Source: UBA3910 sp002391465 (lineage in GTDB: Bacteria > Bacillota > Limnochordia > Darwinibacteriales > Darwinibacteriaceae). From it: a DNA stretch of 64,000 nt. Shown here piece after piece: positions 33,876-42,602 of this stretch (position 1 is its first letter; each line of letters starts with the position of its first letter). The stretch spans positions 62,001 to 126,000 of the forward strand of contig JASGVS010000027.1 of NCBI GenBank assembly GCA_030054835.1. Reading direction: 5' to 3'. A program made the translations under genes and the position numbers. The notes under the pieces were generated by a model. That model saw nothing but the letters and a program-made list of their open reading frames with translations, was not told the DNA's origin and made no database searches.

Positions 33876-34802
33876 ATGACCTTTTCCAGTCAAACACGTA
33901 ATGAACTTGCCCGGGTGATTCCAAGTGCCCGGTGCTGTAGAATAGCCGAACTTAGTGCCCTGTATGACCTGGATGGTTTTCTTTTGGGCAGGCAGAACCA
34001 GTATTTGGACTTTAACAGCTCCCTGCCCCTTGTGGCCAGGAAAACTTGGCTTCTGCTCAAGGGACTCTACCCAGATCTGCCTGTTCAGGTTCTGTTGGTG
34101 AAATCCCGTTCTCGCCGCAGCCAGGTTTGTACCGTACGTGTCCTGGGTAAAGAAGCAGCTGCCCTTGTTTATCGCGATCTAAAGGGACAAGAAGTGGTGG
34201 ACGAGTCCGGCGTACCAAGGAAAAAGTGCTGCCGCCGTGCCTATCTGCGGGGCGCCTTTTTGAACAGGGGATCGGTCACTAATCCGGAAAAAACCTACCA
34301 CCTAGAAATCGTGACAGAACAGACCGCTGCTGCCGAAAGGATCTTCCATACCATGGTTTCCCTCGATCTGGAAGCCGGTCTAATCCAGCGTCAGGGTTCC
34401 TGGGTGGTCTATTTGAAAGAAGGCCAGCTCATTGTCAATCTCCTCAACTTAATGGGAGCCCACAGTGCCCTGTTGAGTTTCGAGAATGTGCGGGTTATGA
34501 AGGATATGCGGAACCGCATAAATCGTTTGGTCAACTGTGAGACGGCAAATGTGGACAAGACTGTCAAGGCTGCACTTGATCAGATCGAAGATATTGAACG
34601 GATAGATGCTGAACTGGGGCTGGAAAACCTGCCGGGTAAACTGCAGGATGTGGCCCGGGCCCGCCTGGCCAATCCCTATGCATCCCTGCAGGAATTGGGG
34701 AACTCCCTTTCACCTAAACTGAGCAAATCCGGGGTAAACTACCGGCTCAGACAGTTAAAGAAAATCGCACAAGAACTTGACGGTTTGGATCACAATTTTT
34801 AA
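33876..34802 (+). CDS. whiA: WhiA DNA-binding regulator
   Basis: 308 residues. N-terminal LAGLIDADG-endonuclease-like region (FSSQTRNELAR; CCRIAELSAL.. and RRAYLRGAFLNRGSV) and a C-terminal helix-turn-helix of SigA region-4 type (about 255-300; PYASLQELGNSL..KLSKSGVNYRLRQL). In Bacillus WhiA is a nucleoid-associated protein affecting division and chromosome segregation. ATG 4 bases after the vanW-type gene. Confidence 0.92.
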   Translation: MTFSSQTRNELARVIPSARCCRIAELSALYDLDGFLLGRQNQYLDFNSSLPLVARKTWLLLKGLYPDLPVQVLLVKSRSRRSQVCTVRVLGKEAAALVYRDLKGQEVVDESGVPRKKCCRRAYLRGAFLNRGSVTNPEKTYHLEIVTEQTAAAERIFHTMVSLDLEAGLIQRQGSWVVYLKEGQLIVNLLNLMGAHSALLSFENVRVMKDMRNRINRLVNCETANVDKTVKAALDQIEDIERIDAELGLENLPGKLQDVARARLANPYASLQELGNSLSPKLSKSGVNYRLRQLKKIAQELDGLDHNF

Positions 34803-34848
34803 CATAACAAAGCAGGTAACATCTACCATGAGGAGAATATCCATGTAG

Positions 34849-34884
34849 TGGGACATAATAAATCCAAATGGGATAAAAAACGTC
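34849..34884 (+). promoter_or_regulatory. CggR operator upstream of the glycolytic operon
   Basis: TGGGAC-N6-AATC-N4-TGGGAT-N6-CGTC reproduces the spacing of the Bacillus subtilis CggR operator (CGGGAC-N6-TGTC, N4, repeated) with few substitutions. It lies 23 bases before the cggR start codon, where CggR bound without fructose-1,6-bisphosphate would block transcription of cggR-gapA-pgk-tpiA-gpmI-eno. Confidence 0.7.
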
Positions 34885-34906
34885 CCACCCTGGAGGGTAG
34901 GCCGCT

Positions 34907-35956
34907 ATGGAAAGATTTGACGCCCTGCAGCAGCTCGTACCTGAATTGGAGGAGTTGCTGGAGCGCAGGTATAATCTGCTCCGGGTAATCCGTGAATCGG
35001 CTCCCGCGGGACGCCGTTCCATCGCAGCCCGCCTCGACAGCTCGGAAAGGGTTGTCCGCAGTGAAATCGATCTTCTGCGGGCCCAGGGCTTAGTCAACTG
35101 CAGTGCTGCGGGGGTATGGCTGTCGCCCCGGGGGGAAGAGGTTCTCTATAAGGTTCAGTCCTTTGTCAGGCAGCTGCACGATCTGGCGTACTTGGAAAAG
35201 GTACTAGCCCCGGTTTTGGGTGTGAGCAGGCTGATTATCGTCCCAGGTGACGCGGATGACAATCCTAACGGCCAAGCCGATCTGGCCATGGCCGCAGCCA
35301 GGTTTCTCTACGAAACGCTGGGTGATGGGGATGTGTTGGGCGTCACAGGGGGAACTACCTTGGCTAAGGTGGCCGAATCATTTGCAGTGTTTGACGGGGA
35401 AAGGAAGGTTACTGTTGTACCGGTCCGGGGAGGCCTGGGCGAGGATGTGAAAATTCAGGCCAGCACCATTGCGGCCCGTTTGGCCGAGAACATGGGCGGC
35501 AGCTATAGGCTGCTCCACGCACCGGAAGACGTTCGGCCCCGTTATTTGGAACAGATTCTGAATGAACCCCGTATCCGCGATGTCATCGCCTTGGGCAGGC
35601 GAGCTGATGTACTGCTCCACGGCATAGGTACTGCGGAGGAGATGGCAAAGAGGCGGGGCATAGATGAAGCCACCATCATGCAGTTGATTGCAGATGGGGC
35701 GGTGGGAGAGGCCTTTGGCTGTTACTTCAACACAAACGGAGACATTGTCTACAACACCGCATCCGTTGGGTTGAGGTTGGAGGACTTGGAGCGAATACCG
35801 CTTGTTGTGGCGGTAGGTGGTGGAAGAAGTAAAGCTTGGGCTGTTATGTCAGTCCTCGCGCGAGGTTACTGTGATGTCTGCATCACCGATGAGGGGGTAG
35901 CCCGGAGGGTGATGAGTCTTAAAGAAAAAGAAATCAAAGAGGGGGAAAAAGAATGA
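34907..35956 (+). CDS. cggR: Central glycolytic genes regulator (SorC family)
   Basis: 349 residues. N-terminal winged helix (about 28-75: ARLDSSERVVRSEIDLLRAQGLV) and a SorC-type sugar-phosphate-binding domain from about 95 (TGGTTLAKVAESF; HGIGTAEEMAKRR; CYFNTNGDIV; AVGGGRSKAWAVMSVL). Represses the gapA operon until fructose-1,6-bisphosphate binds. ATG with TGGAGGGTAGG upstream; ATGA overlap with gapA. A matching operator lies immediately upstream. Confidence 0.95.
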   Translation: MERFDALQQLVPELEELLERRYNLLRVIRESAPAGRRSIAARLDSSERVVRSEIDLLRAQGLVNCSAAGVWLSPRGEEVLYKVQSFVRQLHDLAYLEKVLAPVLGVSRLIIVPGDADDNPNGQADLAMAAARFLYETLGDGDVLGVTGGTTLAKVAESFAVFDGERKVTVVPVRGGLGEDVKIQASTIAARLAENMGGSYRLLHAPEDVRPRYLEQILNEPRIRDVIALGRRADVLLHGIGTAEEMAKRRGIDEATIMQLIADGAVGEAFGCYFNTNGDIVYNTASVGLRLEDLERIPLVVAVGGGRSKAWAVMSVLARGYCDVCITDEGVARRVMSLKEKEIKEGEKE

Positions 35957-36957
35957 CAGTGAAGATTGGTATTAACGGATTTGGACGTATTGGCCGTCTA
36001 GTGTTCAGGGGAGTTTTGAACGACCCCAATATTGAGGTAGTAGCAGTTAACGACTTGACCGATGCGGCAACTTTGGCCCACTTGCTCAAGTACGACACCA
36101 ACCACGGTACGCTTGATGCAGACGTTAGCGTGGATGGGGATACAATCGTAGTAAACGGCAAGCGGATTAAGGTTATGGCTGAGCGGGATCCCAAGAATCT
36201 GCCCTGGGGCGAGCTTGGTGTTGAGTATGTAGTAGAAGCAACCGGCATCTTCCGCAGCCGGGAACAGGCCCAGTGGCACATTGACGCAGGCGCGAAAAAG
36301 GTTATCATCACTGCTCCTGCCAAGAACGAAGATATCACCATCGTGATGGGTGTAAACGAAGGCGACTACAAGGCAGACGAGCACCATGTTATCTCCAACG
36401 CATCGTGCACAACCAACTGCTTGGCTCCTGTGGCTAAGCTCATCGACGACAACTTCGGCATTAAGAAGGGTCTCATGACCACTGTACACGCTTACACCAC
36501 TGACCAGCGCATCCTCGACCTGCCCCACAAAGATCTGCGCAGGGCAAGGGCCGCTGCTGAGAACATCGTGCCCACCACAACCGGTGCAGCCGCTGCGGTA
36601 GGTTTGGTTCTGCCTAACCTCAAGGGCAAACTTGATGGTTTCGCCATTCGTGTTCCCGTTTCCACCGTCAGCGTAGTTGACCTTGTTGTGGAAACTGAAA
36701 AACCGGTTACTGTTGAAGCAGTAAACGCTGTCCTCAAAGAAGCAGCCGAGGGTGACCTGAAGGGTATTCTGGGCTTTGAGGAAGCTCCTTTGGTATCCTG
36801 CGACTTCAAAGGCAACGACAACTCCAGCATTGTTGACGCAGCCCTAACCAAAACGATGGGCGACAACATGCTCAAAGTTGTTGCTTGGTACGACAACGAG
36901 TGGGGTTACTCCATGAGAGTTGTTGACCTCATCCGTTACATGGATGCCAACAAGTAA
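35953..36957 (+). CDS. gapA: Glyceraldehyde-3-phosphate dehydrogenase (NAD-dependent, glycolytic)
   Basis: 334 residues. NAD-binding GINGFGRIGRL, the NDLTD loop (an Asp/Asn context favouring NAD over NADP), active-site Cys152 in SNASCTTNC and the C-terminal WYDNEWGYS are intact. ATG overlapping the cggR stop. Followed by a stable hairpin before pgk, which could give gapA its own mRNA level. Confidence 0.97.
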   Translation: MTVKIGINGFGRIGRLVFRGVLNDPNIEVVAVNDLTDAATLAHLLKYDTNHGTLDADVSVDGDTIVVNGKRIKVMAERDPKNLPWGELGVEYVVEATGIFRSREQAQWHIDAGAKKVIITAPAKNEDITIVMGVNEGDYKADEHHVISNASCTTNCLAPVAKLIDDNFGIKKGLMTTVHAYTTDQRILDLPHKDLRRARAAAENIVPTTTGAAAAVGLVLPNLKGKLDGFAIRVPVSTVSVVDLVVETEKPVTVEAVNAVLKEAAEGDLKGILGFEEAPLVSCDFKGNDNSSIVDAALTKTMGDNMLKVVAWYDNEWGYSMRVVDLIRYMDANK

Positions 36958-36971
36958 AACTGAGTAAGCTG

Positions 36972-37002
36972 CGGAACCCCCCCGGTTCTTAGGGGGGTTC
37001 CG
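36972..37002 (+). terminator. Stable hairpin between gapA and pgk
   Basis: CGGAACCCCCC pairs with GGGGGGTTCCG, an 11-bp perfect stem with a 9-base loop, followed by a poor T tract (TTCTGTTC). Likely a partial terminator or an mRNA 3'-end stabiliser rather than a full stop, because pgk has no other visible promoter. Confidence 0.65.
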
Positions 37003-37026
37003 TTCTGTTCGAGAAGGAGGTTTACC

Positions 37027-38208
37027 ATGGCGAAGAAAACTATTGTGGATATTGAACCACGCGGTAAGCGTGTGTTAATGAGGGTTGACTTTAACGTACC
37101 GATTCAAGATGGCGCAATCACAGATGATAAACGCATCCGCGCCGCACTGCCCAGCATTGAGAATCTGCTGGAGCGGGGAGGCAGGGTTGTACTCATGTCC
37201 CACCTCGGGCGCCCCAAGGGCAAAGTGGTGGAAGAACTGCGCCTCAATTTAGTGGCAGAGCGTTTAGCTGAACTGTTGGGTAAACCAGTCAAGAAGCTTG
37301 ACGACTGTATCGGTCCAGAGGTCGAAGCAGCAGTAAACAGCCTCCAAGACGGCGAGGTAGCCCTTTTGGAAAACGTCCGTTTCTACGCTGAGGAAGAGAA
37401 AAACGATCCGGAGTTTGCTGCCCAGCTGGCTAAACTCGGCGACATTTACGTTAACGATGCCTTCGGTACTGCCCACCGCGCCCATGCCTCAACAGAGGGT
37501 GTGGCCAGGTATCTACCGGCCGTTTCCGGATTCCTTTTGGAAAAGGAACTTAAGTTCCTGGGTGACGCGGTGGAAGATCCGAAGCGTCCGTTTGTGGCCA
37601 TTTTAGGCGGAGCCAAGGTTAAGGATAAGATTTCCGTAATTGAAGCCCTCTTGACTAAAGTGGATACGTTAATCATCGGTGGAGGCATGGCCTATACCTT
37701 CTTCAAAGCACAGGGATACGAGATCGGAAAATCTCTCCTGGATGAGGAACGCCTTGATTTCTGCCTTTCCGTTCTGGAAAAGGCCAAGGAGCAGGGTGTA
37801 GAACTGTATCTACCTGTGGATATTAGGGTTGCCAAGGAATTCAGCCCAGACGCCGAAAACAAGGTCGTCAGCGTGAAAGAGATTCCCGCCGATTGGGAAG
37901 GACTTGACATCGGCCCTGAAACTGCTAAGCTTTTTGCAGGGATAGTAAAAGAGGCAGGAACTGTTGTATGGAACGGTCCCATGGGTGTCTTTGAATTTGA
38001 AGCGTTTGCCCAGGGAACCCGGGCCATTGCCCAAGCGCTGGCCGACTCAGACGCAGTATCCATTATTGGCGGTGGGGACTCGGCAGCAGCAGTGGAGCAG
38101 ATGGGCTTAGCGGATAAAATGACCCATGTATCCACTGGCGGCGGTGCTTCCCTTGAGTTCTTGGAGGGTAAAGTCCTGCCAGGTGTAGCAGCGCTAAATG
38201 ATAGATAG
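37027..38208 (+). CDS. pgk: Phosphoglycerate kinase
   Basis: 393 residues. Transfers phosphate from 1,3-bisphosphoglycerate to ADP. RVDFNVP, MSHLGRPKG, ENVRFY.EEEKND, VNDAFGTAHRAHAS and the C-terminal SIIGGGDSAAAVE and STGGGASLEFLEG are all present. ATG with AGAAGGAGG upstream. The stop is 10 bases before tpiA. Confidence 0.97.
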   Translation: MAKKTIVDIEPRGKRVLMRVDFNVPIQDGAITDDKRIRAALPSIENLLERGGRVVLMSHLGRPKGKVVEELRLNLVAERLAELLGKPVKKLDDCIGPEVEAAVNSLQDGEVALLENVRFYAEEEKNDPEFAAQLAKLGDIYVNDAFGTAHRAHASTEGVARYLPAVSGFLLEKELKFLGDAVEDPKRPFVAILGGAKVKDKISVIEALLTKVDTLIIGGGMAYTFFKAQGYEIGKSLLDEERLDFCLSVLEKAKEQGVELYLPVDIRVAKEFSPDAENKVVSVKEIPADWEGLDIGPETAKLFAGIVKEAGTVVWNGPMGVFEFEAFAQGTRAIAQALADSDAVSIIGGGDSAAAVEQMGLADKMTHVSTGGGASLEFLEGKVLPGVAALNDR

Positions 38209-38218
38209 AGGTGAAATG

Positions 38219-38968
38219 ATGCGAACTCCGATTATTGCCGGAAACTGGAAGATGCACAAAACAGTGGGAGAAGCAGTTGAAACCTGCAGAAAACTGGAGG
38301 AAGTGGTGACCGACAGCCCGGTTGAAGTTGTGGTTTGTGCCCCGTTTACAAGCCTGTCCGCTCTGAGCGCCTTAGGTATGGAAAAGGTCCAACTTGGTGC
38401 CCAGAACATGTTTTACGCGGATCAGGGTGCTTACACCGGGGAAATATCTGGCCAGATGCTGGTAGATACGGGCTGCAGCTATGTGATTTTAGGCCACTCG
38501 GAACGCCGCGAGATCTTCGGTGAAGATGACGAACTGATTAACAAAAAGGTCCTCAAGGCCTTAGAACTGGGCCTCCGCCCCATTCTCTGCGTGGGAGAGA
38601 CACTCAGCCAGAGGAAAGCCGGGGAAACGGAGGAGGTTGTTGTTAGTCAGACCGCTAAGGCGCTATCTGGAGTGGCAGCGGAACAGCTTCCTCAAGTGGT
38701 TATTGCCTATGAGCCTATATGGGCCATTGGCACCGGCGAGAATTCTACACCCGAAGATGCCAACCGGGTGATCGGCTTGATCCGCAGCAAACTTGCGGAG
38801 CTGTACGATGGCGAGTTGGCCGGGCAGGTCAGAATTCAATACGGAGGCAGCGTCAAACCGGAGAATATTGCCGGGTTTATGCAGCAGCCCGAGATCGATG
38901 GGGCTTTGGTAGGCGGTGCCAGTCTCGCCGTTGAGGATTTTGCTGCCATAATTGACTATCAGAGGTGA
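38219..38968 (+). CDS. tpiA: Triosephosphate isomerase
   Basis: 249 residues. GNWKMHK carries the catalytic Lys; LGHSERR the His; the catalytic Glu is in VIAYEPIWAIGTG; IQYGGSVKPEN binds phosphate. ATG 38219 matches the usual N-terminus; an adjacent ATG at 38216 and an in-frame ATG at 38198 inside pgk are less likely given the AGAGGTG site at 38207-38213. Confidence 0.96.
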   Translation: MRTPIIAGNWKMHKTVGEAVETCRKLEEVVTDSPVEVVVCAPFTSLSALSALGMEKVQLGAQNMFYADQGAYTGEISGQMLVDTGCSYVILGHSERREIFGEDDELINKKVLKALELGLRPILCVGETLSQRKAGETEEVVVSQTAKALSGVAAEQLPQVVIAYEPIWAIGTGENSTPEDANRVIGLIRSKLAELYDGELAGQVRIQYGGSVKPENIAGFMQQPEIDGALVGGASLAVEDFAAIIDYQR

Positions 38969-38973
38969 AATTG

Positions 38974-40509
38974 GTGAAAAAGCCGACCATGCTAATTATC
39001 TTAGATGGGCTAGGCCTCAATGAGAACCAGGCAGACAACGCGGTTCAGGCAGCCCAGACCCCAACCATTGACTGGCTGAGGGAAAATGTACCCAGCAGCA
39101 CGCTGTCCGCTTCAGGCCGCAGCGTGGGGTTACTCGATGGCCAGATGGGGGATTCTAACGTCGGACATTTGAATATTGGAGCAGGAAGAATCGTCTACCA
39201 AGATGTGGTCCGCATTACGAAGTCCATTGAGGATGGCGACTTCTTTGAGAATGAAGTACTGCTTCAGGCCGTAAACCATTCCAAGAAAACGGGCGGTGCT
39301 CTCCATCTAATGGGTCTAGTTTCGCCCGGAGGCGTGCACAGCCATTCGGAACACTTGTATGCGCTTCTGCGCTTCGCTAAAGCGCAAGGTCTGGAGAGAG
39401 TGTACATCCACGCCTTTCTCGACGGACGCGATGTGCCCCCCAGCAGTGCCAAGGATTATCTGGCCCATCTGGAAGAGGAAATTAAAGCGGTGGGAGTGGG
39501 CAGGATCGCCTCCATTTCCGGCCGTTACTACGCCATGGACCGCGATCGACGTTGGGATCGGGTGGAGAAGGCGTACCGGGCGCTTATGGGTGTGGGCCGC
39601 ACAGCCCCCGACAGCGCTACAGCCATAACTGAGGCTTACGCCAAGGGTGAGACGGACGAGTTCGTAATCCCCATCGTCATTACCGAAAACGGTGAGCCCG
39701 TTGGTCCGGTGCAGGATGGCGACAGTGTTTTCTTCTTTAACTTCCGGGCAGACAGGGCACGGGAGATTACTTGGGCCTTTGTGAACGAAGATTTCGATGG
39801 CTTCGAGCGGGGCAACGTTCCCGATGTCTTCTTCGCCACGATGACCCAGTACGATGAACAACTCACGGTACCCTTTGCCTTTCCTCCCCAGAGTCTAGAT
39901 AACACACTGGGTGAATACGTGGCCAAGCAGGGTAAGACCCAGCTGCGCATCGCCGAAACGGAGAAGTACGCGCACGTAACGTTCTTTTTCAACGGCGGTG
40001 AGGAAGAGCCTAATCCAGGTGAAGACCGGGTTCTGATTCCTTCGCCAAAGGTTCCCACCTATGACCTGCAGCCGGAAATGTCCGCGCCTGAGGTAACGGC
40101 AGAGGTTGTAAAGCAGATTCAGGCAGGCAAGTATGACCTGATCGTGCTCAACTATGCTAACTGTGATATGGTGGGCCATACCGGAGTGTTTGAAGCTGCG
40201 GTTAAAGCGGTGGAAGCGGTAGACCACGGCTTGGGTCGGGTACTGGAAGCGCTGAAGGAAGCAGGTGGCGTGGCCCTCATTACGGCGGACCACGGTAATG
40301 CTGAACAGATGCGCGATTACGAGACCGGTGAACCCCACACTGCACATACCACCAACCTGGTGCCGATCTGGCTCTTCAATGCGCCGGAGAATTACACTCT
40401 CCGTTCTGGCATTTTGGCCGATATTGCACCTTCCTTACTTGATTTGATGAACCTACCTCAGCCGGAGGAAATGACCGGCGAGAGCTTGATCGTAAAGGAG
40501 GATAATTAA
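38974..40509 (+). CDS. gpmI: 2,3-bisphosphoglycerate-independent phosphoglycerate mutase
   Basis: 511 residues. Alkaline-phosphatase-superfamily mutase: LIILDGLGLNE, the phosphoserine loop MGDSNVGHLNIG (S61), DGRDVPPSS, FFNFRADR and ADHGNAEQM metal ligands. I start at GTG 38974, with AGAGGTG 6 bases upstream and a length matching the family; GTG 38965, overlapping the tpiA stop, is the alternative. The 3' end touches eno (TAATG). Confidence 0.95.
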   Translation: MKKPTMLIILDGLGLNENQADNAVQAAQTPTIDWLRENVPSSTLSASGRSVGLLDGQMGDSNVGHLNIGAGRIVYQDVVRITKSIEDGDFFENEVLLQAVNHSKKTGGALHLMGLVSPGGVHSHSEHLYALLRFAKAQGLERVYIHAFLDGRDVPPSSAKDYLAHLEEEIKAVGVGRIASISGRYYAMDRDRRWDRVEKAYRALMGVGRTAPDSATAITEAYAKGETDEFVIPIVITENGEPVGPVQDGDSVFFFNFRADRAREITWAFVNEDFDGFERGNVPDVFFATMTQYDEQLTVPFAFPPQSLDNTLGEYVAKQGKTQLRIAETEKYAHVTFFFNGGEEEPNPGEDRVLIPSPKVPTYDLQPEMSAPEVTAEVVKQIQAGKYDLIVLNYANCDMVGHTGVFEAAVKAVEAVDHGLGRVLEALKEAGGVALITADHGNAEQMRDYETGEPHTAHTTNLVPIWLFNAPENYTLRSGILADIAPSLLDLMNLPQPEEMTGESLIVKEDN

Positions 40510-41792
40510 TGATTATTAACGATGTAATCGCAAGGGAAGTCCTGGACTCCAGGGGCAACCCCACAGTTGAAGTTGAAGTGTTCTTGGTCGACGGAGCATT
40601 TGGCCGGGCCATCGTTCCTTCCGGTGCCTCTACCGGTGCCTATGAAGCGGTGGAACTGCGTGATGGCGACAAAACTCGCTATCTGGGCAAAGGTGTGGAG
40701 CAGGCAGTACGCAATGTGGAAGAGATCATTGCACCTGAACTGATCGGCCTAGACGCTACTGACCAAATGGCAATTGACCAGATCATGATCGATCTAGACG
40801 GGACTCCCAACAAGGGCAAACTGGGTGCCAACGCAATCTTGGCTGTTTCGCTGGCCGTAGCCCGCGCTGCTGCCAACTCCCTTGGCCTGCCCCTATACCG
40901 CTACATCGGCGGCACCAACAGCCATCAGCTGCCAGTGCCCATGATGAACATTCTCAACGGCGGTGAACACGCAGACAACAACGTGGACATCCAGGAGTTT
41001 ATGGTTATGCCAATCGGTGCTGCCAGCTTCAAGGAAGCCCTGCGCATGGGTGCAGAGGTATTCCACAACCTGCGGGCAGTTCTGCAGGCCCGGGGCCTGA
41101 ACACCGCAGTTGGCGACGAGGGCGGCTTTGCCCCTAACCTCCAGTCCAACGAAGAGGCAATCCAGGTTATCATCGAGGCAATTGAAAAGGCCGGTTACAA
41201 ACCGGGCGAAGATGTGGTTATCGCCCTTGACGTGGCCGCAACTGAGCTGTTTGAGGATGGAAAATACAACCTGGCCGGCGAAGGCAGAAGCCTGGATACG
41301 GACGAGATGATCGCTTACTACAGCGAGCTCGTGGATAAATATCCCATCATCTCCATTGAAGACGCCCTGAGTGAAGACGAGTGGGATGGCTGGAAAAAGC
41401 TGACCGACGCCCTTGGCGATAAAGTTCAGCTGGTGGGTGACGACCTGTTTGTTACCAACACCGAGCGCCTCAAGGTCGGTATTGAAAAGGGCATTGCCAA
41501 CTCCATCCTGATCAAGGTTAATCAGATCGGAACCCTGACCGAAACGCTCAACGCCATTGAAATGGCTAAGCGGGCCGGCTACACAGCAGTTATCTCCCAC
41601 CGCTCCGGCGAGAGTGAGGATACCACCATTGCTGACCTGGCTGTGGCAACCAACGCCGGGCAGATCAAGACCGGTGCCCCCAGCAGGACGGACCGGGTAG
41701 CCAAGTACAACCAGCTGCTGCGGGTGGAAGAAGAGCTTGACTTCACTGCTGTTTATCCGGGCAAAGCAGCTTTTTACAACATTAAGAAATAG
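40509..41792 (+). CDS. eno: Enolase
   Basis: 427 residues. Last enzyme of the operon, 2-phosphoglycerate to phosphoenolpyruvate. DSRGNPTVEVEV, SGASTGAYEAVELRDGD, VGDEGGFAPN, SIEDALSEDEWDGW, LIKVNQIGTLTET and SHRSGESEDTTIADLAV (catalytic Lys and His regions) are intact. ATG overlaps the gpmI stop by one base, with AAAGGAGG upstream. Confidence 0.97.
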   Translation: MIINDVIAREVLDSRGNPTVEVEVFLVDGAFGRAIVPSGASTGAYEAVELRDGDKTRYLGKGVEQAVRNVEEIIAPELIGLDATDQMAIDQIMIDLDGTPNKGKLGANAILAVSLAVARAAANSLGLPLYRYIGGTNSHQLPVPMMNILNGGEHADNNVDIQEFMVMPIGAASFKEALRMGAEVFHNLRAVLQARGLNTAVGDEGGFAPNLQSNEEAIQVIIEAIEKAGYKPGEDVVIALDVAATELFEDGKYNLAGEGRSLDTDEMIAYYSELVDKYPIISIEDALSEDEWDGWKKLTDALGDKVQLVGDDLFVTNTERLKVGIEKGIANSILIKVNQIGTLTETLNAIEMAKRAGYTAVISHRSGESEDTTIADLAVATNAGQIKTGAPSRTDRVAKYNQLLRVEEELDFTAVYPGKAAFYNIKK

Positions 41793-41804
41793 TGTTTGAC
41801 ACAC

Positions 41805-41837
41805 AGCGGCACGGCCTGCGGGCTGTGCCGCTTTTTT
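41805..41837 (+). terminator. Rho-independent terminator of the glycolytic operon
   Basis: AGCGGCACGGCC (41805-41816) pairs with GGCTGTGCCGCT (41821-41832) over 12 bp with one wobble and a 4-base loop, followed by TTTTT. Confidence 0.9.
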
Positions 41838-41840
41838 CGC

Positions 41841-41869
41841 TTGCCCACATCTGAACTGTGTGATAAAAT
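41841..41869 (+). promoter_or_regulatory. Promoter for secG
   Basis: TTGCCC (41841-41846) and TAAAAT (41864-41869), spacer 17 bases, placed just after the eno terminator and about 40 bases before secG. Confidence 0.45.
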
Positions 41870-41910
41870 AACAAAGGTATGTAATTCGGATAGGGAGGTG
41901 TCGCCTAATT

Positions 41911-42132
41911 ATGGGTACCTTTTTGATGGTTATCCAGTTTATTGTGTGTCTTGCCCTGATTGCTGCAGTGCTTCTGCAGGAGAGCAAGAGTGAGGGTCTA
42001 GGTTCGATTGGCGGAGGAAGCAGTTTTCTTGGCAGCAAGCGTAAGGGGCTGGATGAGTTCCTCGAGCAGGTAACCACCTACCTGGCTGTGGGGTTTATGG
42101 TCCTCTCTATCGTTATAAGCCTCTGGTTCTAA
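41911..42132 (+). CDS. secG: Preprotein translocase subunit SecG
   Basis: 73 residues with two membrane helices (about 4-20 and 53-71) joined by a Gly/Ser-rich loop, LLQESKSEGLGSIGGGSSF, which is the SecG signature. Part of the SecYEG export channel. ATG with AGGGAGGTG 10 bases upstream. Between its own promoter and a bidirectional terminator, so probably monocistronic; the usual neighbour rnr is not present. Confidence 0.93.
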   Translation: MGTFLMVIQFIVCLALIAAVLLQESKSEGLGSIGGGSSFLGSKRKGLDEFLEQVTTYLAVGFMVLSIVISLWF

Positions 42133-42156
42133 TTCTTTATTAAGCAACATAAAAAG

Positions 42157-42184
42157 AAAAAGTCTGCTGCGGCAGACTTTTTTT
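42157..42184. terminator. Bidirectional terminator between secG and ssrA
   Basis: AGTCTGC pairs with GCAGACT around a TGCG loop; A-rich and T-rich flanks extend the stem and provide a T tract in both directions (TTTTTTT on the plus strand, TTTTTCTTTTT on the minus strand). Confidence 0.85.
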
Positions 42185-42196
42185 GATCAAAAAATT

Positions 42197-42546
42197 TGGT
42201 GGAGGTGAGCGGAGTTGCACCGCTGTCCGCAAGTGGAATCACACCAGCATCTCCGAGCGCAGCTGTGGTTTAAAGTCTCGCCATCCCTACTACTCCACAG
42301 CCAGCTGCAGGGAGGGCCAGCCCGTAAATGTCCCCCTCAGGCCCCGGGCCTTTCCTAAGGGGTAGTCTGTTAATTGACGTCGGTCTTGTTTCTAACAGAC
42401 GGAGAAACAAGGGACGTTAGCCGAACTAAGCAGCTAAAGCGTAATTATTGTTTGCAGTTATTTTAAATCCCGCTTTTAACGAGGCATCGGGGACCTCGGC
42501 TCGCTTCTGATGCTCATCCTACCCACGTCGAAACTAATTCACCCCC
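42197..42546 (-). ncRNA. ssrA: Transfer-messenger RNA (tmRNA)
   Basis: 350 bases on the minus strand. The 5' GGGGGUG pairs with 3' CACCUCC to make the tRNA-like acceptor stem, the 3' end has discriminator A and an encoded CCA, and the 5' part GGGGGTGAATTAGTTTCGAC is characteristic. The reading frame for the proteolysis tag begins at a GCA resume codon and encodes ANNNYALAA followed by TAG, ending in the LAA degron recognised by ClpXP, whose genes lie at 58658-60542. Works with SmpB to rescue stalled ribosomes; smpB is immediately upstream on the same strand. It fills the longest stretch without a protein gene in the window. Confidence 0.95.
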
Positions 42547-42563
42547 GTGGTTAGAGCGCTTTC

Positions 42564-42592
42564 AGGATATCAAAAATCCCCTTTTTTGTCAA
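42564..42592 (-). promoter_or_regulatory. Promoter of ssrA
   Basis: On the minus strand TTGACA (42587-42592) and TATCCT (42564-42569) with a 17-base spacer; transcription would start about 10 bases before the mature tmRNA 5' end. Confidence 0.75.
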
Positions 42593-42602
42593 GGTGGCTG
42601 AC

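Noticed and set aside
36958..37026. Full terminator ending the operon after gapA
   Set aside because: The hairpin is strong but the T tract is poor and pgk lacks another promoter, so it is listed as a partial terminator or stabiliser only.
40893..42077. Long minus-strand open frame opposite eno and secG
   Set aside because: It lies wholly antisense to conserved enolase, has no family motifs, and spans the eno terminator; it is a by-product of eno codon use.
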